Origin: Campylorhamphus procurvoides
Lineage: Eukaryota; Chordata; Aves; Passeriformes; Dendrocolaptidae
Direction of reading: 5' to 3'
Assembly: GCA_013396655.1 (NCBI GenBank)
Contig: WBMV01001905.1
Coordinates: 182,770-246,769, forward strand
Length of the DNA stretch: 64,000 nt
The notes under the pieces were generated by a model that worked only from the letters and a program-made list of their open reading frames with translations, searched no databases and was not told the DNA's origin. The position numbers and the translations under genes are program-made. Position 1 is the first letter of the stretch; every line of letters starts with the position of its first letter. Of this stretch, positions 50,871 through 63,344 are shown piece after piece.

Positions 50871-52464
50871 ACCAATGAGTTATATTTTATAAAGTTGTTA
50901 GTGGGTTAGCATGTGCTGGGTACTTTGGTGAAATGCTTTTCTTGGTTGTATGTTACCCCTTTCAACTTTTGCCAAAATGCCTATTTTCTCCCTACATTAG
51001 AAGAAATCTCTTGAGAAACATATGTAGTGTTTTCTTTTTACACAGTCTTGAGGTATTAAGAACCAAAAGCTCTGCAAAAATTCAGTAGGCCAACTCTTGG
51101 AGTCTTAAATATAAGTAAAACACTTGGGCAAGCAAGTTGGACCCAGAGTCTTACATATGTTGAGTGCTTTTTTGTTATTGTGCATGCCTCATATTGATGG
51201 GTACATAGTGCCTTTTGCCCATGATTCAAACTGGCAGGATGCTGCAAGAGATACAAGCATGTTCGGACAGCGTAGTGTCTGAAGGACTATGCTCCATCAA
51301 TACATCTGCAGGCACAGTGTCATTTTAGCATTGTTATATATTTCTGGATTAACACAATGTTATATTAAACCAATTCAAAGGATAAAAAGAGAAATTCATG
51401 TCTACCTATATTTAACATCTACAGACAGGTAGATTTCACCAATTTTGTCTCTCAAGCAATATATTTTTCACAGCAGCCAATCTGTTCCGTGCTTGTAGAG
51501 TGTCTAGCACTGGACACATTGTTCTGTAAAGCAAACTTCCAGAAAATAATCCAATGCTAATAACAATAAAGAAGAAATTAAGTCAGTAAAGAATGGTTTA
51601 AGTAAAGGGAATGTGATATTGAAGTCTAATTACATGGTCATTCAATCCCCAATATGGATATGATGTCAGGATACACTTCTTCATCCTTCTTTATTTAAAA
51701 TACACATACAACATCAGTTCCTGAAATACAGGCTCAAATTAGTCTCAACTATACTGTAATGCCAGAAAAATCACTATCAAAACCCTCTTGATTTACCCTG
51801 ACATAACAGGAAGCAGAAGGAGATGGTAATTTCATTTGGAAATACTGTGATTTATTATTGCCTTTTCATTTTTCAGTTACAAGATAAATCTGAATTAATT
51901 TCAGTGTAAATGAGCTCAGGATTAGGCTTTTTGACAAGTTTTTCTGACATATACATGATGAAGGGAGGAAGATAACTCCAGAGAAGAATTTAACTCTGAA
52001 ATGAACTGAATCAACCTGAAGGGCCATTTACCTACCTTCACAGACCATGCAGTTGTTTGGGAGTAACTTCATTTCCATCTTACAGACCCCTAGATTCTTC
52101 TTCAAAAGTCCTTCCTCTCACCATACTCTACGATCAAATGATGGAACTTATAAGTCAGCAGAATTCTTCAGTGAATCTCACCACAAATAGGTCTGAACAA
52201 TATTTTTGAAAGAGAGGTTTAGATAGGCAGTTCAGAGACAATTTTCAATGCCATTTCAGGGAATAGTTACAGGATCTTCAAATGTACAGACTGCAAGGGA
52301 CAACTAGAAAGGTGTTTCAGACATACTAGAAAAGAAATTGTGCAAGTAAAAACAAATATACAAAGAGAAACCAAAAAAGCTGTCTTTCAAACTTGCACAA
52401 CTTTCCCCTCTCCTGGTTTCACAGGGACCAGCCATACCTCAGCATCCACCACAGTCCAGTTCAC
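50871..52464. other. Unique AT-rich sequence, no gene seen
   Basis: No repeat family or gene is recognised. The LTR-like sequence upstream may extend some way into the first part. Confidence 0.45.
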
Positions 52465-52717
52465 TTGCAAAATGGGCCCAAGAGAACCTCATGAAGTTCA
52501 ACAAGTACAAATGCAAGGAACTGCAGCTGTGTTGGGAATACAGATATGAGTACAGACTGGGAGATGGGCTTGGGAATCTTGTGGATGAAGAGCTCAACAT
52601 GAGCCAACAGTGTGCACTCACAGCCCAGAAAGCCTGGGCTGCATCAAAAGAGATGTGGCAAGCAGGTCAGTGGAGGTGATTCTCCCCCTTCACTCTGCCA
52701 AGAGACCTCACCTGGAG

Positions 52718-53274
52718 TGTTATTGAGGTTTAGGAGTGGCACTCTCCAATTCAGTTCCCCTGCACCGAGACTCTCTCAAACTAGACGCTGTTTGCTGACT
52801 CCCCCGACCCTTCCCTTCCCTCTTCCCACTTTCAGGGATAGAGTTGAGAACTGGAGGCACAAAAAAGTGAAAATTATGGGCTGAGATAAGAACAATTTAC
52901 CAGAAACACCAATGAGATAAGAAAACAAACAGTAACAGAAATAGCATTAACAACAAAAGTAATACAAAAAGAGAATGAATCGCATACAAAAATTATCACT
53001 TCAGAGGCTGATCTGACCGCATTCACATTTTCCCAACCAGAAAAAGGAATACTTTTCTTCCCATAAATGAAAGATTCCCTTTTCTCTTCACCCTGGCAGT
53101 GCTGTAAGATGGTATTGTGTAACACCAGGTCCTTTGCCATGCCCACTTGACACAGAGCACTGCAGTCCAGAACTCCTGCACTCAAGAGATCCAGCAGGCT
53201 GAACCTCCCTGGCAGCTGGGATTACAGGCACTGTAAAAAAGTTAACTCTGTCCAGGCTAGAACTGGAACAAACA
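52718..53274 (-). mobile_element. Solo LTR of avian ERVL type inside CR1
   Basis: On the minus strand this 557-base element starts TGTTTGTTCCAGTTC, soon followed by GGACAGAGTTAACTTTT, much like the start of common avian ERVL LTRs (GGGATAGAGTTAATTTT). It passes through a TTGTTGTTAATGC-type AT-rich zone, a TTGTTCTTATCTCAGCCC block and a G-rich zone, and ends CCTAAACCTCAATAACA. The TG/CA ends fall exactly where the host CR1 breaks off and resumes. No clean target-site duplication remains, and no internal retroviral sequence is present. Positions about 53150-53233 resemble 7SL RNA. Confidence 0.8.
53150..53233 (-). ncRNA. 7SL RNA-like (SRP Alu-domain) segment within the LTR
   Basis: Read on the minus strand, about 85 bases align without gaps to the 5' region of vertebrate 7SL RNA. 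The best stretches are GTGCCTGTAATCCCAGCT, then GGGAGG, then CTCTTGAGTGCAGGAGTTCT and GGACTGCAGTGC. I count about 20 mismatches, roughly three-quarters identity. 7SL is the RNA of the signal recognition particle; this piece lacks the first bases and the S domain, so it is not a working gene. Downstream the similarity fades. It lies some 40 bases inside the LTR. Confidence 0.6.
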
Positions 53275-53474
53275 CCAAGTCCAGGTCTGGGGTCCTCCAA
53301 CACAAAGCTGTAGACCTATTAAAGAGGGTCCAGAGGAAGATCACAAAGGTGATTAGAGGGATGGAGCACCTCTCCTACAAAGAAAGAGAACTGGGGTTTT
53401 TCAGCACGGAAAAAGTGAAGGCTCTAGAGAGACTTAATAGCAGCCTTCTTGTACCTTAAGGGGTCTTATAAAAA

Positions 53475-53674
53475 TCAGAGAATCATAGAATACGCCAAGT
53501 TGGAAGGGACCCACAAGGATCATCGAGTCCAACTCCTGTCCCTGTGCAGGACCAATCCCAAGAGTCACATCATGTGCCTGAGAGTATTGTCCAAACACTT
53601 CTTGAACTCTGGCAGGCTTGGTACTGTTACCACTTCCCTGGTGAGCCTGTTCCAGCACCCAACCACCCTCTGAG
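53475..53674 (-). mobile_element. CR1 LINE 3' tail inserted antisense into CR1
   Basis: On the plus strand this begins GAATCATAGAATACGCCAAG and TTGGAAGGGACCCACAAGGA, the reverse of a CR1 tail. It then reads GATCATCGAGTCCAACTCCT, then GAGTATTGTCCAAACACTTC, then CCTGTTCCAGCACCCAACCA. The flanks on both sides belong to one plus-strand CR1, so this copy inserted later. Confidence 0.93.
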
Positions 53675-53936
53675 TGACAGGACAAGGGACAATGACATAA
53701 AACTGAAAGAGGGCAGGTTTAGATTATATGTTAGGAAGAAATTCTTTACTGTGGGGATGATGAAGCACTAGAAGAGGTTGAAGTCCCAGAGAAGCTGTGG
53801 ATGCTCCATCCCTGGAAGTGTTGAAGGACAGGTTGGATGAGGCTTTGAGCAACCTGGTGTAGTGGAAGATGGCAGGGGGATTGGAACCAGATTATCTTTA
53901 AAGTCCCTTCCAACCCAAACCATTCTGTTATGCTCA

Positions 53937-56900
53937 CTAAGTGACCTAGTAGGCAGAGGTGGTTTTTGAAATTCAAAAACTAATGCAAAGTTTGGTAATC
54001 AAAACTTCCCACAGGCATTTTTCACTCAGATAAAATACAGGTTAGAATTTTTTTATTCCCCCTAGAGACTGTTCTGACAACCTTTCTGCAGTAAGATGCA
54101 CTTATGATTCTCAGTATGGAAAACATGTTTTATACCATCTGTTCCATATTTATAATTCTTCAGTTTATATTAAAGGAAACAGTAAACTACAGGGATATTA
54201 TGCATGCAATTGAGGATTTTATAAGGTTCAATAAATTCCCTCTTAACAATCAGTGTTAAGCCTACATAAATTCTAATCTTTCTCCTGCTCTACATTTTAC
54301 TTTCTCAGTTCCTCAATCAGTTTTGTTGCTCTGTTCTCTAATTTAAGATGAGGCATCAATTTTAAAACAGGATAACATGCTAAACTCCCTTTCTGAAGAG
54401 AGTCTATGTGGTAGAATTGCAACACCTACTCAAAACTAAAGCCATAGAAATCACTGATTTTTAGATTTGAGTGAAGAGTTATAAAGTATAGTCCAGAGGA
54501 AAGAGACTTAAAACCCTTTGATCTTTCTTGCCAAATTCTTTCATTGACACCATGCATCTCATTACCAAAGCTTGCAAGAAACAAATGTGATTACCTAGAT
54601 TTAGAAAATTATCAGAAAGGATCATTATCTCTGGTTTACCCAAAACTTGAGTTCTGTGAGCATAGTTCAAGAGTGTGGATGATTCAGGTTTAGCTTCCTT
54701 CCAGGGTGACTGGAAACACCATAATCCACTAATGATGACAGCAAACAAATATTGGGCTGCCTCAGTATCCTTGAAAAGATAAGTAAGCATACACTAGAGC
54801 AGGGACTATAGCCCCGCTCCCCTCGGGTGAATGTCTCCCTCTCCTGGCTAGACAGTTATAGCAAATAACTGGTGATCTATCTTACAGACTTATGTCTTTG
54901 GTATCCAGCAATGAATATCTCTCTGATACAGAATCTCTTCCTGAATGGAGAAGATCTGAATCAGGGTGTTCCACAGGGAAGTCCTCAACAGCTAGAATTA
55001 ACTATTCTTTGTAAAAAGGTTTCAGTTTTCTCTCTTATTGTTATTATTGTTAATATTGTTATTATTGAAGTTTTTCTATTTCATATACCACATATAAACA
55101 CATACAGAGAGAAATAGCAAAGCAGTGAGTCTGGATCTCCAGCCAGAGAGCTGGACAGATTCTGATCTTCACTCCAGCTTGTATTTAATTATTTTTACAG
55201 GATGAAGCAGTATCAGGAAATCCCTAGTGGAGTGGCATTTAGAAACTTCTGATAAGGATTTGAATCTTTCAGATAGAAGAAGGAAGAGATAGCACTTTCT
55301 TCCACAATTCAACTAGCTGCTCTGACTCCTACACTACTGGAAAATGGGAAAAACTCATTTGTAATTTTGAAACATTAAGTCAAAACAGTTTCACAAGTTG
55401 GCTGTGTCATTTGGACAATGATGTCCTGTTGCATTGGGGTTTTGTTTAAATGTGGAGTTTTGTTTCATCAGATCGTATACCATTTTCATTACATTTCTGT
55501 GTACATTGTAAATCTATAATGAGTTTCTGTTCTTGATCCCCCTTTGAAGAACCCCTCTGACTTCATTCGACATTCCTCAGGTTTATGACAGATTATGACT
55601 CACTGCTCTTTCTGTCATCTAGGAAGACAAGTGAAAAGGGTTAGTTTCAAATTAGTATGTGAAGCCTTTCAGCTTCATTTTATTTCCAATGACACATTCC
55701 TTATTCTCTGGAAATTATACTGAGATTCCCCATGAAAAAGCCTTGGTATACAAGGAGAGTCTCACTGACATTAATAATGATGTCTTTTAGCACAGTCTTA
55801 AACACACACTGATTTTGGTGCAAGCTTAAAGCCTAAGTCAGCAGTATATTCACTGCAGCCAAAGAGAAGTTTAAGGGTTATATTATCATATTGAGAGCAG
55901 GATTGATTCTTACAAATTTTTATGTTCTCATTTCCCCATAGCTGTGCTGTCCTTATTGTCTTATTCCTTTGAGCCCACAAGTAAAAAAGCAAAAAGGTAT
56001 AATGTCTATACTGCACAAGAAAATTTTTACAGAAGAGACGCAGGCAAAGAACAGGGAAGAGATACACATCTATCTTCTCGCAGGTTACCAAAGTATCTAT
56101 TTACATACATCTCCAGAAAATAAAGAAGAGCTAGATGTTGGTTCCGACTCGTGTATACCCTCAAATATTTCAAACAGTGATAAAAACACTGTTCCTTAGT
56201 AAACCAAAGGTATTGCAATAATTACAGGTTAGCTCACAACTGACACATATTTTAAAGACACAGAATTTTCTGATTAAAGAAAAAGTTCTGCCAGTGGCTA
56301 GAAGCACAACATGGCCTTTTGTTTTCTTGGAATTTCTACAAATAAAATCTATTATAAGATTAATATGTGTCATGCTAAGACCTTTTTACTAAAGAAACAT
56401 ATTCCTCCATTTTTCTTTTAAAAAAAAGGATATTTGAACATATTCATTTGTTGGAAACATTAATTTACTATTTAGGTTAACTGTCCCTGTAAGCACAAAG
56501 GAGATAATTTTGGAAAGGCAAAATGAACCTTTCAGTGGGGGCTTTGGAGGAAACAAGGGGATGAGGGAAAACAAGTCACAGTTCTGCTATTTATCCCCTC
56601 AACAAATTTTCCCCAAACAAGTCCAGTGAGCTAAGAGGTTCATTTGTGTATCGTCACCTTCTTGGACCTCACCTGGAACACTCACGTGCTGGGTGTCACA
56701 TTGTTTAAGTGACCACTAGTGCTGGAGCAGGTCAGCTGACTGCAAGAGGAAAGTCATGGGATTTCTCCTTTAATGTGTGGACACCTTCCCATGACTTAGA
56801 ACACAGACTGGGCCGAAATAATTTGCAGGTTTTGTTCGTGTGGATACCTCTAGTTCCTAAATATGTTCAAATCCCTAGTCCTTTTTGTGCAGTAGGCAAC

Positions 56901-59900
56901 CTAAATTCTGAATGCCTCCCACAAGCACGCACCTCTTCCTCCTTGATAAAAACAAGGACAAGTTTCTGTCTTCTGCTTGCCTTGGGTAAACAGCACCCTC
57001 AAAAATTCTCCATAAGTGTTGTGAGAGCTCCCTCTTCTGTTTCAACTGGCTTTATCAGCTGATTTCAAGTCTCAGGTTTCGTTTACAGAGCTGAATCATA
57101 ACTGAGCTGTCACAGAAGAAGGCAGGCAGACAAGGAGATAGTGCTAGGATCAGCTGCACAAATGGTCTCCCAGAAAAGTGTTAGGCAAAGGGATGTCCCT
57201 GATGGTGGCAGCTGAAGGATGATGTTATCTGTCTGTCGTTCCTTGCTTTATCTCTTATTTCTTCGGTCAAATTCTGTCCTGAGGTTCTCCATTGACTTTG
57301 GTCAAGTAGCAAGTGCAGGGCAAAATTTAGTCTTTTCAGAAAATTCCCTGCAAGCAAGAATGAACAGCTCCTATTGTTAGACACTTGATCAGTTGTAAGG
57401 TGTAACTGGTAGGAGGGCCAGATGTAAAGAGCTTGAGTAGGTGTTTAGGCTGTTTACTGACAAATTTTTGTTCAATAATTTGTTATTGCTTATTTCATTT
57501 AATTATTGGTACCAAATAGTAAGCTAAAATAGGCACTTTTTCATACTAGGTGACCTTCAAATGACACAAAAAATGAAAAACCATGCAGATAGGCAAGGGG
57601 AAACACAACTTCCACCTTGTCAAGACATTTTGTGCTAAGTCACACAGGAAAAGGAAGCAGGAAGCCCACTAGCCCTAAACAGCCCTTTCCCCCCTGAAAC
57701 ACATACCTGTAGCAGTTCACCCAAAGGTGGCTTTTTGTTGAGTGTCAGCTTTTCTAACGTGTACAGATGGACCTGTGAGTGGCACTGAGATACCACTCCA
57801 AAAGGTCTCCATTAACTTGACAGATAGGACTTGAAGTCAAGGGCAATTGCAGTAAGATGGCACTGCAACAGGAAGAATCTTCCATACAGGTAGTTCTTCA
57901 GCTGTTCTAAAAGCCTTGTCAAAATGAATTAGGCACCAACTGCAAGTAAACATTATCAGGCATCCCCCTTTCTTCTTTTATCATTGATTTCAACTTTTAG
58001 CCCTACATTCAAAAAGAGAAGGTGCTATCTTAAATGAGCTTCCAGACATATCTGAGTGCTAGAGATAAGATGAAACAAAGAACTTCTGTTCTTCTTTTGG
58101 GGATAGGGAAAGGTATGCTTGAACTGCTTTAGCTGAGGAAGTGAGTTGAATCTGCGTCTTCCATACCTGTATGAGTACTCAGACATGAGGCCATTCCATG
58201 CACATTTTCAAGGAAAGCAGCAGCCACTGTTATATATTTGTCATAGATATCTCTCAGGCATGCCGTAAGCAGTTTCTAAGAATGCCTGATCAAGCTGTGC
58301 CTCTTGGCAGGAGGGACTGTCTATGTGGACTTTGGTGAGAATGAAGCCCTTTTCATCTGTCCTCCTCAGGCTGAGCACTTCTGGGCAGGCACAGAAGCAG
58401 AACAGGAGGTTCTCAGGGATTTTAAAGGTTAAAAACTGAGGCATCTCCAGAGGCAGGTTGTAAGGCTTTTCAAGGTTTGGATGAGAGCTGAGCAGAGATT
58501 TTCAGGTTGCACATTTTGATGTCTGAATTCTTCCTGGTTCTCCTTGGAGGTAGCAGCATCTTTTTGATTTACACAATGTAAGAGCAGAGAGTTTCACCTG
58601 CTCCATGGTGGGACTTCACACCTAAACACATGCCTAAATACTTTAGAAAATGTGATTTATAGGTCATGACAATACTATTCCACACATTTCTTCTCTCCTA
58701 CACAAAGCTTGCAATTAAATAGCAGGTAATGACTATTATAAAAGCTGTTTCTGCTGTTTCTGAAGTATTTTTTTTTAGATGCAGTCCCTTAGTAAAGAGC
58801 ATTTCTGTAATTTAATCCATATGTTGGTGGAGACAAAATAAACAAGCACAACTGGAAGATGTAGACTACCTTTGCCTGATGTTTGCCTTTGTGGGGGGAA
58901 AAAATAATAAAAATACTTTTCAGCCACTTGATGATTTTTGTGGGTAATTGTAAGGTTAAACTGAGGCTGTTCTGTCTTTTCCAGATAGTTAAAATAATAG
59001 CACAGTTCCTTACCCACAGCAGTTAATTATCAAACACAATCAGTTGCAAAGCTATTAAATAATTATAACACATTTTACAACTGCTAAAAAATGTATATGA
59101 ATTTTAGATGGTGATATTATCATATCCCTTGTTAATATTCCTCAGCAGTTTAATAGAATGACTTATGACAATTAAGCACAGTAAACACCTTTTATTACAG
59201 TTTTAACATAATTTTGCACTATATTTTCTATAGGCTAAATCACAGCTTCAAAGGAATCAAGGTGAAACATTAATATGCCAATCATCTTGGGATCCTGAAG
59301 GGGCAAAGGAGGGAAATGTACTTAATGTGAGTAAAGCTGGACTGACTGATCTTTGGGGATGGTGCTTCCTCTACTTAAGAGACTCCATAGGGCTTAAAAA
59401 AACCCTTAAAGTTCTGAGGATAAATTCCTGGTGCAAGCAAATAGAGTAGGCTGTGGAAAATACTAACATAGATCAAATGCCTTGTTTTAAAGTCACTCTA
59501 CACAACAGTAGTAGAGTGATCTCACTATTTTATACAACTGCAACAATTCCCCCAGTATCATGGGATCCTCAGCACATTCAGGTAGATTTTAGCCTTTCAG
59601 ACCTTTTCCTCTATTTGTGCTGTATCTTCTGAACCACAGAATATCAACCCAAAGTTCCAGATTTCTATAACCTTTTTATTCTGAGGCATCAGGCAATTTA
59701 TGCAACTCGTCAGCAACTTGTTGGCCTCAGCAAGTCTGGTTCTGAGGGTTTGCAGGAGTAACCATGAGCTGGGGCTAGTTAGCAGAGCTGTTAACATAGG
59801 TCCATGAGCTTTGACTGTTTCAGAGGTAGATGAATCCTTTGCTTGAAAAATAAACAAGTATTTTGAACAATTTTTGCATGCTCAAGAAAAATCAACAGCC

Positions 59901-61511
59901 AAGCTACACACACAACCTGTTGAAAATCAAGAAGGTTTAACCTTGTCCAGAAGTTTCCAAAACAGTACCAACAGCAGCAGCTGATTGTGAGCACCAAGAG
60001 TAAGTCAGAAAAAGAAAGTGGGATTTGTAGGGATGAATCACTAGGCATGTATTTTCTGCCCCTTTCAGTAACTTAGGAAAATAAAGAATTTACAGCTACT
60101 CCAGGGGTACAGACCCCAAAGAGAATCCAGGAAAAAAAAGAACAGAAGTAAACTCCGGGGAACCCTGGGGATACTGCAATCCAGACCCAGGACTATGTAC
60201 CACACAACTACACTATTGCACTGACCCACCTGGCGTTTGTCCCAGCCTGCTTCATCACTGACATGAGGCAGGGAAGCCATGCAGCTCATAAAAATTCATA
60301 TATCTGTGTTTTAGCAGTCTCCACAATGTCATGTGCCATGGCTCACTGGGAAAATGTGTGTAGCAGTGCAGAAGGACTACAAATTACTGGTTAAAACCAC
60401 ACATTTCTATAAAATCCCACTGTAGAAACATCCAGGAACTCTTGAGAAACAGTAGATATAATTAGAAATTTATATAACATTAACTACTAGCATTTAGAAA
60501 CATTCTGCAAACTGAGAAGTATCAATACATGAAAAAGGAGAAACCTACTGTCTTGTCAAATCATGAACAACTCAGGTCTCAGATGTAGGAGACTAAAATC
60601 CTTGACTACAGTGGCCACCATCAGTTAAGGAGTTTAACAGCGATGGAAAAAAGAGAAAAGGAGCAGCAATTAAAATAATCAGATTCTCTAGAAATGTAAT
60701 AAGATTCTATAGGACCTGTCCCAGAAACATCAATCATTTAGCAATAATAATCAATAATTAAATTAATTATTCTGTATTTTGAAATGGTCATTTCAGGAAT
60801 ATAATCATATTTTAAATGCCAGTGTATGATTTAAAAGCAATGCTATATTTGGGTTTTTTTTTCTTACAGAAACAGCTGTAACCCATCTTACAAAAAAAAT
60901 CAGAAAGGCTGTTGTAGGAGCCCCTGTGAACTACAGCTGTATGCTACCAAACAGCAAATATCCACTGGCATATAGAAAAATACTTAATCAGATGATTCTG
61001 CATTTGATAATTCCAGCTATATGCCCCTACCACAGAAACAGATGTCTGAATGATGCAGTGTTGAAATAAATCAATATAGATCAGAGCTGTGATTCTTATA
61101 GAGGATGAATTTCTAGCAAAAGTTCAAACCATCCTCCAGCTTATAGCAATTTCCAGGAAAATACCTGGGCTTGCTAGAAAGAGGTGGAGTTATTCAGTAA
61201 GATTCAGCTGAAAGCGTTATAAATGAGATCTGGGATGCAAACTGAGCACAGGCCCTGTGATCACTCTCAAGTTGTTGGGTTATCCCTCCAATTGACTTTG
61301 TAGCCCTTCAACCGAGACTTTCCAAGGAGTCTATGGAGGGCATTATTGCTTAACAGTGTGACTGGGAAGCAGTCAGTGCCAGCTGGCTGGGGGGCCTGGA
61401 CTTCCTTTGACTAGTAATGTTGCCATAGTTCAAGAGTCCTTACTTGGTAGTGAATTTTCTACAGATCTCACTTTGACTCAATCACCAAGCAAGTGGCTGA
61501 CTCATCATCAC
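53937..61511. other. Unique AT-rich sequence, no gene seen
   Basis: A small palindrome (GTTTTTGAA, one base, TTCAAAAAC) lies at 53962-53980, and TTATTG-type simple sequence near 55037-55068. The 117-codon frame at 56709-57062 and others show no recognised motif. Confidence 0.5.
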
Positions 61512-61566
61512 CATCAATGATCTTGGAGGTCTTTCTTTCAAACTAAATGTTTCTACGATTCAATAT
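61512..61566 (+). mobile_element. Short CR1 3' tail fragment
   Basis: CAATGATCTTGGAGGTCTTT, then CAAACTAAATGTTTCTACGATT matches the last 50 or so bases of a CR1 tail. Its shortness leaves some doubt. Confidence 0.5.
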
Positions 61567-63344
61567 TCACCTTCTTTTCATTTTCTCAATACCTAGCAGA
61601 AACAGTGCATCTTGAGCTCACTTTCAGTATCTGTACCTAAAAAACTGTACTGACCTCTCTGGATGTTCTAGTTAGACACTCAAATCACATTTTCCACACA
61701 CCAGATCCTCACACAGTTGCTCTAAGGCAGATGGGTACATCTCCACGGACACTTCCACAAGTGTCATAGCACAGAACTCACAATACCAGCATGCTGACTG
61801 TCAAGCTTACAAAAGGTGACTCCTTGCAGCTTTTTCTGAGGAAAGAGCAGGAAAAAAATGGTGTTCAAACAGCCAGCAAGGCCCAGCAAAAGGGCATCTC
61901 TTCTTGTACCCATGGGCAGCCCAGAAATTACACTCACAGTCTACCCCCACTACATGCTAGAGCCCTGTAAAGACACATCCTAAAACTGGCAGTCAGTTCC
62001 CACAGTGAGAAGTTGGACAAATCTGTCAAGTGACTGATATGCATCTAATTAAACTGCCTTTTGTAACTCCCAGTAATGCGGACTAACAAGATAACACTCT
62101 GAATATTGCATCTAAGGATAGGAAAATTATGAAACGCAAATGTCTGTGTCATAGGTCATTCTTCTGTCCTCCTGCCTTTGACAAAATGACTGGTAGTGGT
62201 AGGATAGCTACATGGGTTCTTTGTTTCCTCATCTCTATCTTCTCAGATCAAGATTGAAAATTAACATGTTTTTCAATAAATTTTGCAAGTTACTAAATCT
62301 GTTTACCCCCACAGCAGATATATGCCAGAAAGTGGTGGATTGACTAAGCCTAGCTCTTCTACTAAGAGACTTGATACACCTGCGGTATGTACTAAGATCC
62401 TTTTCAAGGATAATCTTGACATCTGATCTCTGATGTAATTAGCACAATTGCAAATTTTCACAAGGGATTCTCTGTTCTTGTCAAAATCTTTACTGTAACA
62501 ACCTTTGAATTACAATACAGCAGTAAGTGTACTACAGTGTTCAGCAGAGGAAAAGATACAGTAGGAACAACTCTAAATGAAATTAATTAGAATGGTTAAT
62601 GTTCATGAAGCACTTTGAAGATGGGAAGAGCTATAGTAGTGTTAAATTATAATCATTAGCATGCCAGATCCTGAAGGTCTTACTCATTTATTACCCATTT
62701 GCTACACAGACTAAACTTATGTTCATTTCAGCTGCAGATTTATCTGAATGAGATACAAATACAGATTTCAAAATTCATAAAATAACAATAGTAAACATGG
62801 ATTAATATACCTATTAATCTGTAAAAAGCCTGTGTTCATAGTCCTTGGTACTCGACTCTGCTTAGGAAAGACTCACTTGGAAATGTTCTAGGACCAAATA
62901 GCTCCATTGTTTATTTAATTTGGGGGAAAAAAAGAAAAATATAAGCAAAACAACAAAAGAGTGTTCTACACTGGATTAAATAGGAGCTCTGTATCAGGGG
63001 AAGAGAAGGGAAGGCAAGGCAAGGGGCCAAGAGAGAGGGAACTTCTGCTGGACCAGATATTGCAAAGAAGGAAGGACTGGTGATGTGAATGTCAGGAGCA
63101 GCTTTGTCTTCAGTGACCATGAGATGATGATTCTCAGAGGAGGGAGCAAGGCAAATAGCAGTACCATAATCCTGAAATTTAGCTGAGAACACTTTGGTCT
63201 GTTCAGAGATCTGCTTAGAAGAATCCCATGGGATACTACCCTGGAGAGAAGAGGTATCTAAGAGTGCTGCCTTATTTTCAAGTATCTTTTCAAAGTGCAA
63301 GAATTGTCAATATGATAAACATAAAATCAAGTAAAAACAGTAAG
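61567..63344. other. Unique sequence, no gene seen
   Basis: A GGAAGG-type purine stretch lies at about 62998-63050. The 129-codon minus frame at 62911-63300 overlaps it and has no recognised motif. Confidence 0.45.

Larger units (their letters stand above)
52465..53936 (+). mobile_element. CR1 LINE 3' half, interrupted by two insertions
   Basis: This plus-strand CR1 is in three pieces. 52465-52717 carries the late ORF2 block: AACCTCATGAAGTTCAACAA, then GAAGAGCTCAACATGAGCCA, then GCCTGGGCTGCATCAAAAG. 53275-53474 continues with GGTCTGGGGTCCTCC, then GGGATGGAGCACCTCTCCTA, then CTTGTACCTTAAGGGG. 53675-53936 continues with GACAGGACAAGGG, then AAGAAATTCTTTACTGTG, then TCCATCCCTGGAAGTGTTGA, ending at the tail CCCTTCCAACCCAAACCATT. 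The order matches one CR1 copy. The interruptions are an LTR (52718-53274) and an antisense CR1 (53475-53674). A few bases of host CR1 are missing at each junction. Confidence 0.93.

Noticed and set aside
53175..53230. Alu-like motif suggesting human DNA contamination
   Set aside because: The motif lies inside an avian-style LTR that is itself inside a bird CR1, with continuous flanks. The remainder of an Alu (dimer, poly-A) is absent, and the match fits 7SL RNA generally.
62911..63300. 129-codon minus-strand frame as a gene
   Set aside because: It overlaps a purine-rich simple stretch, and no motif or conservation evidence is visible.
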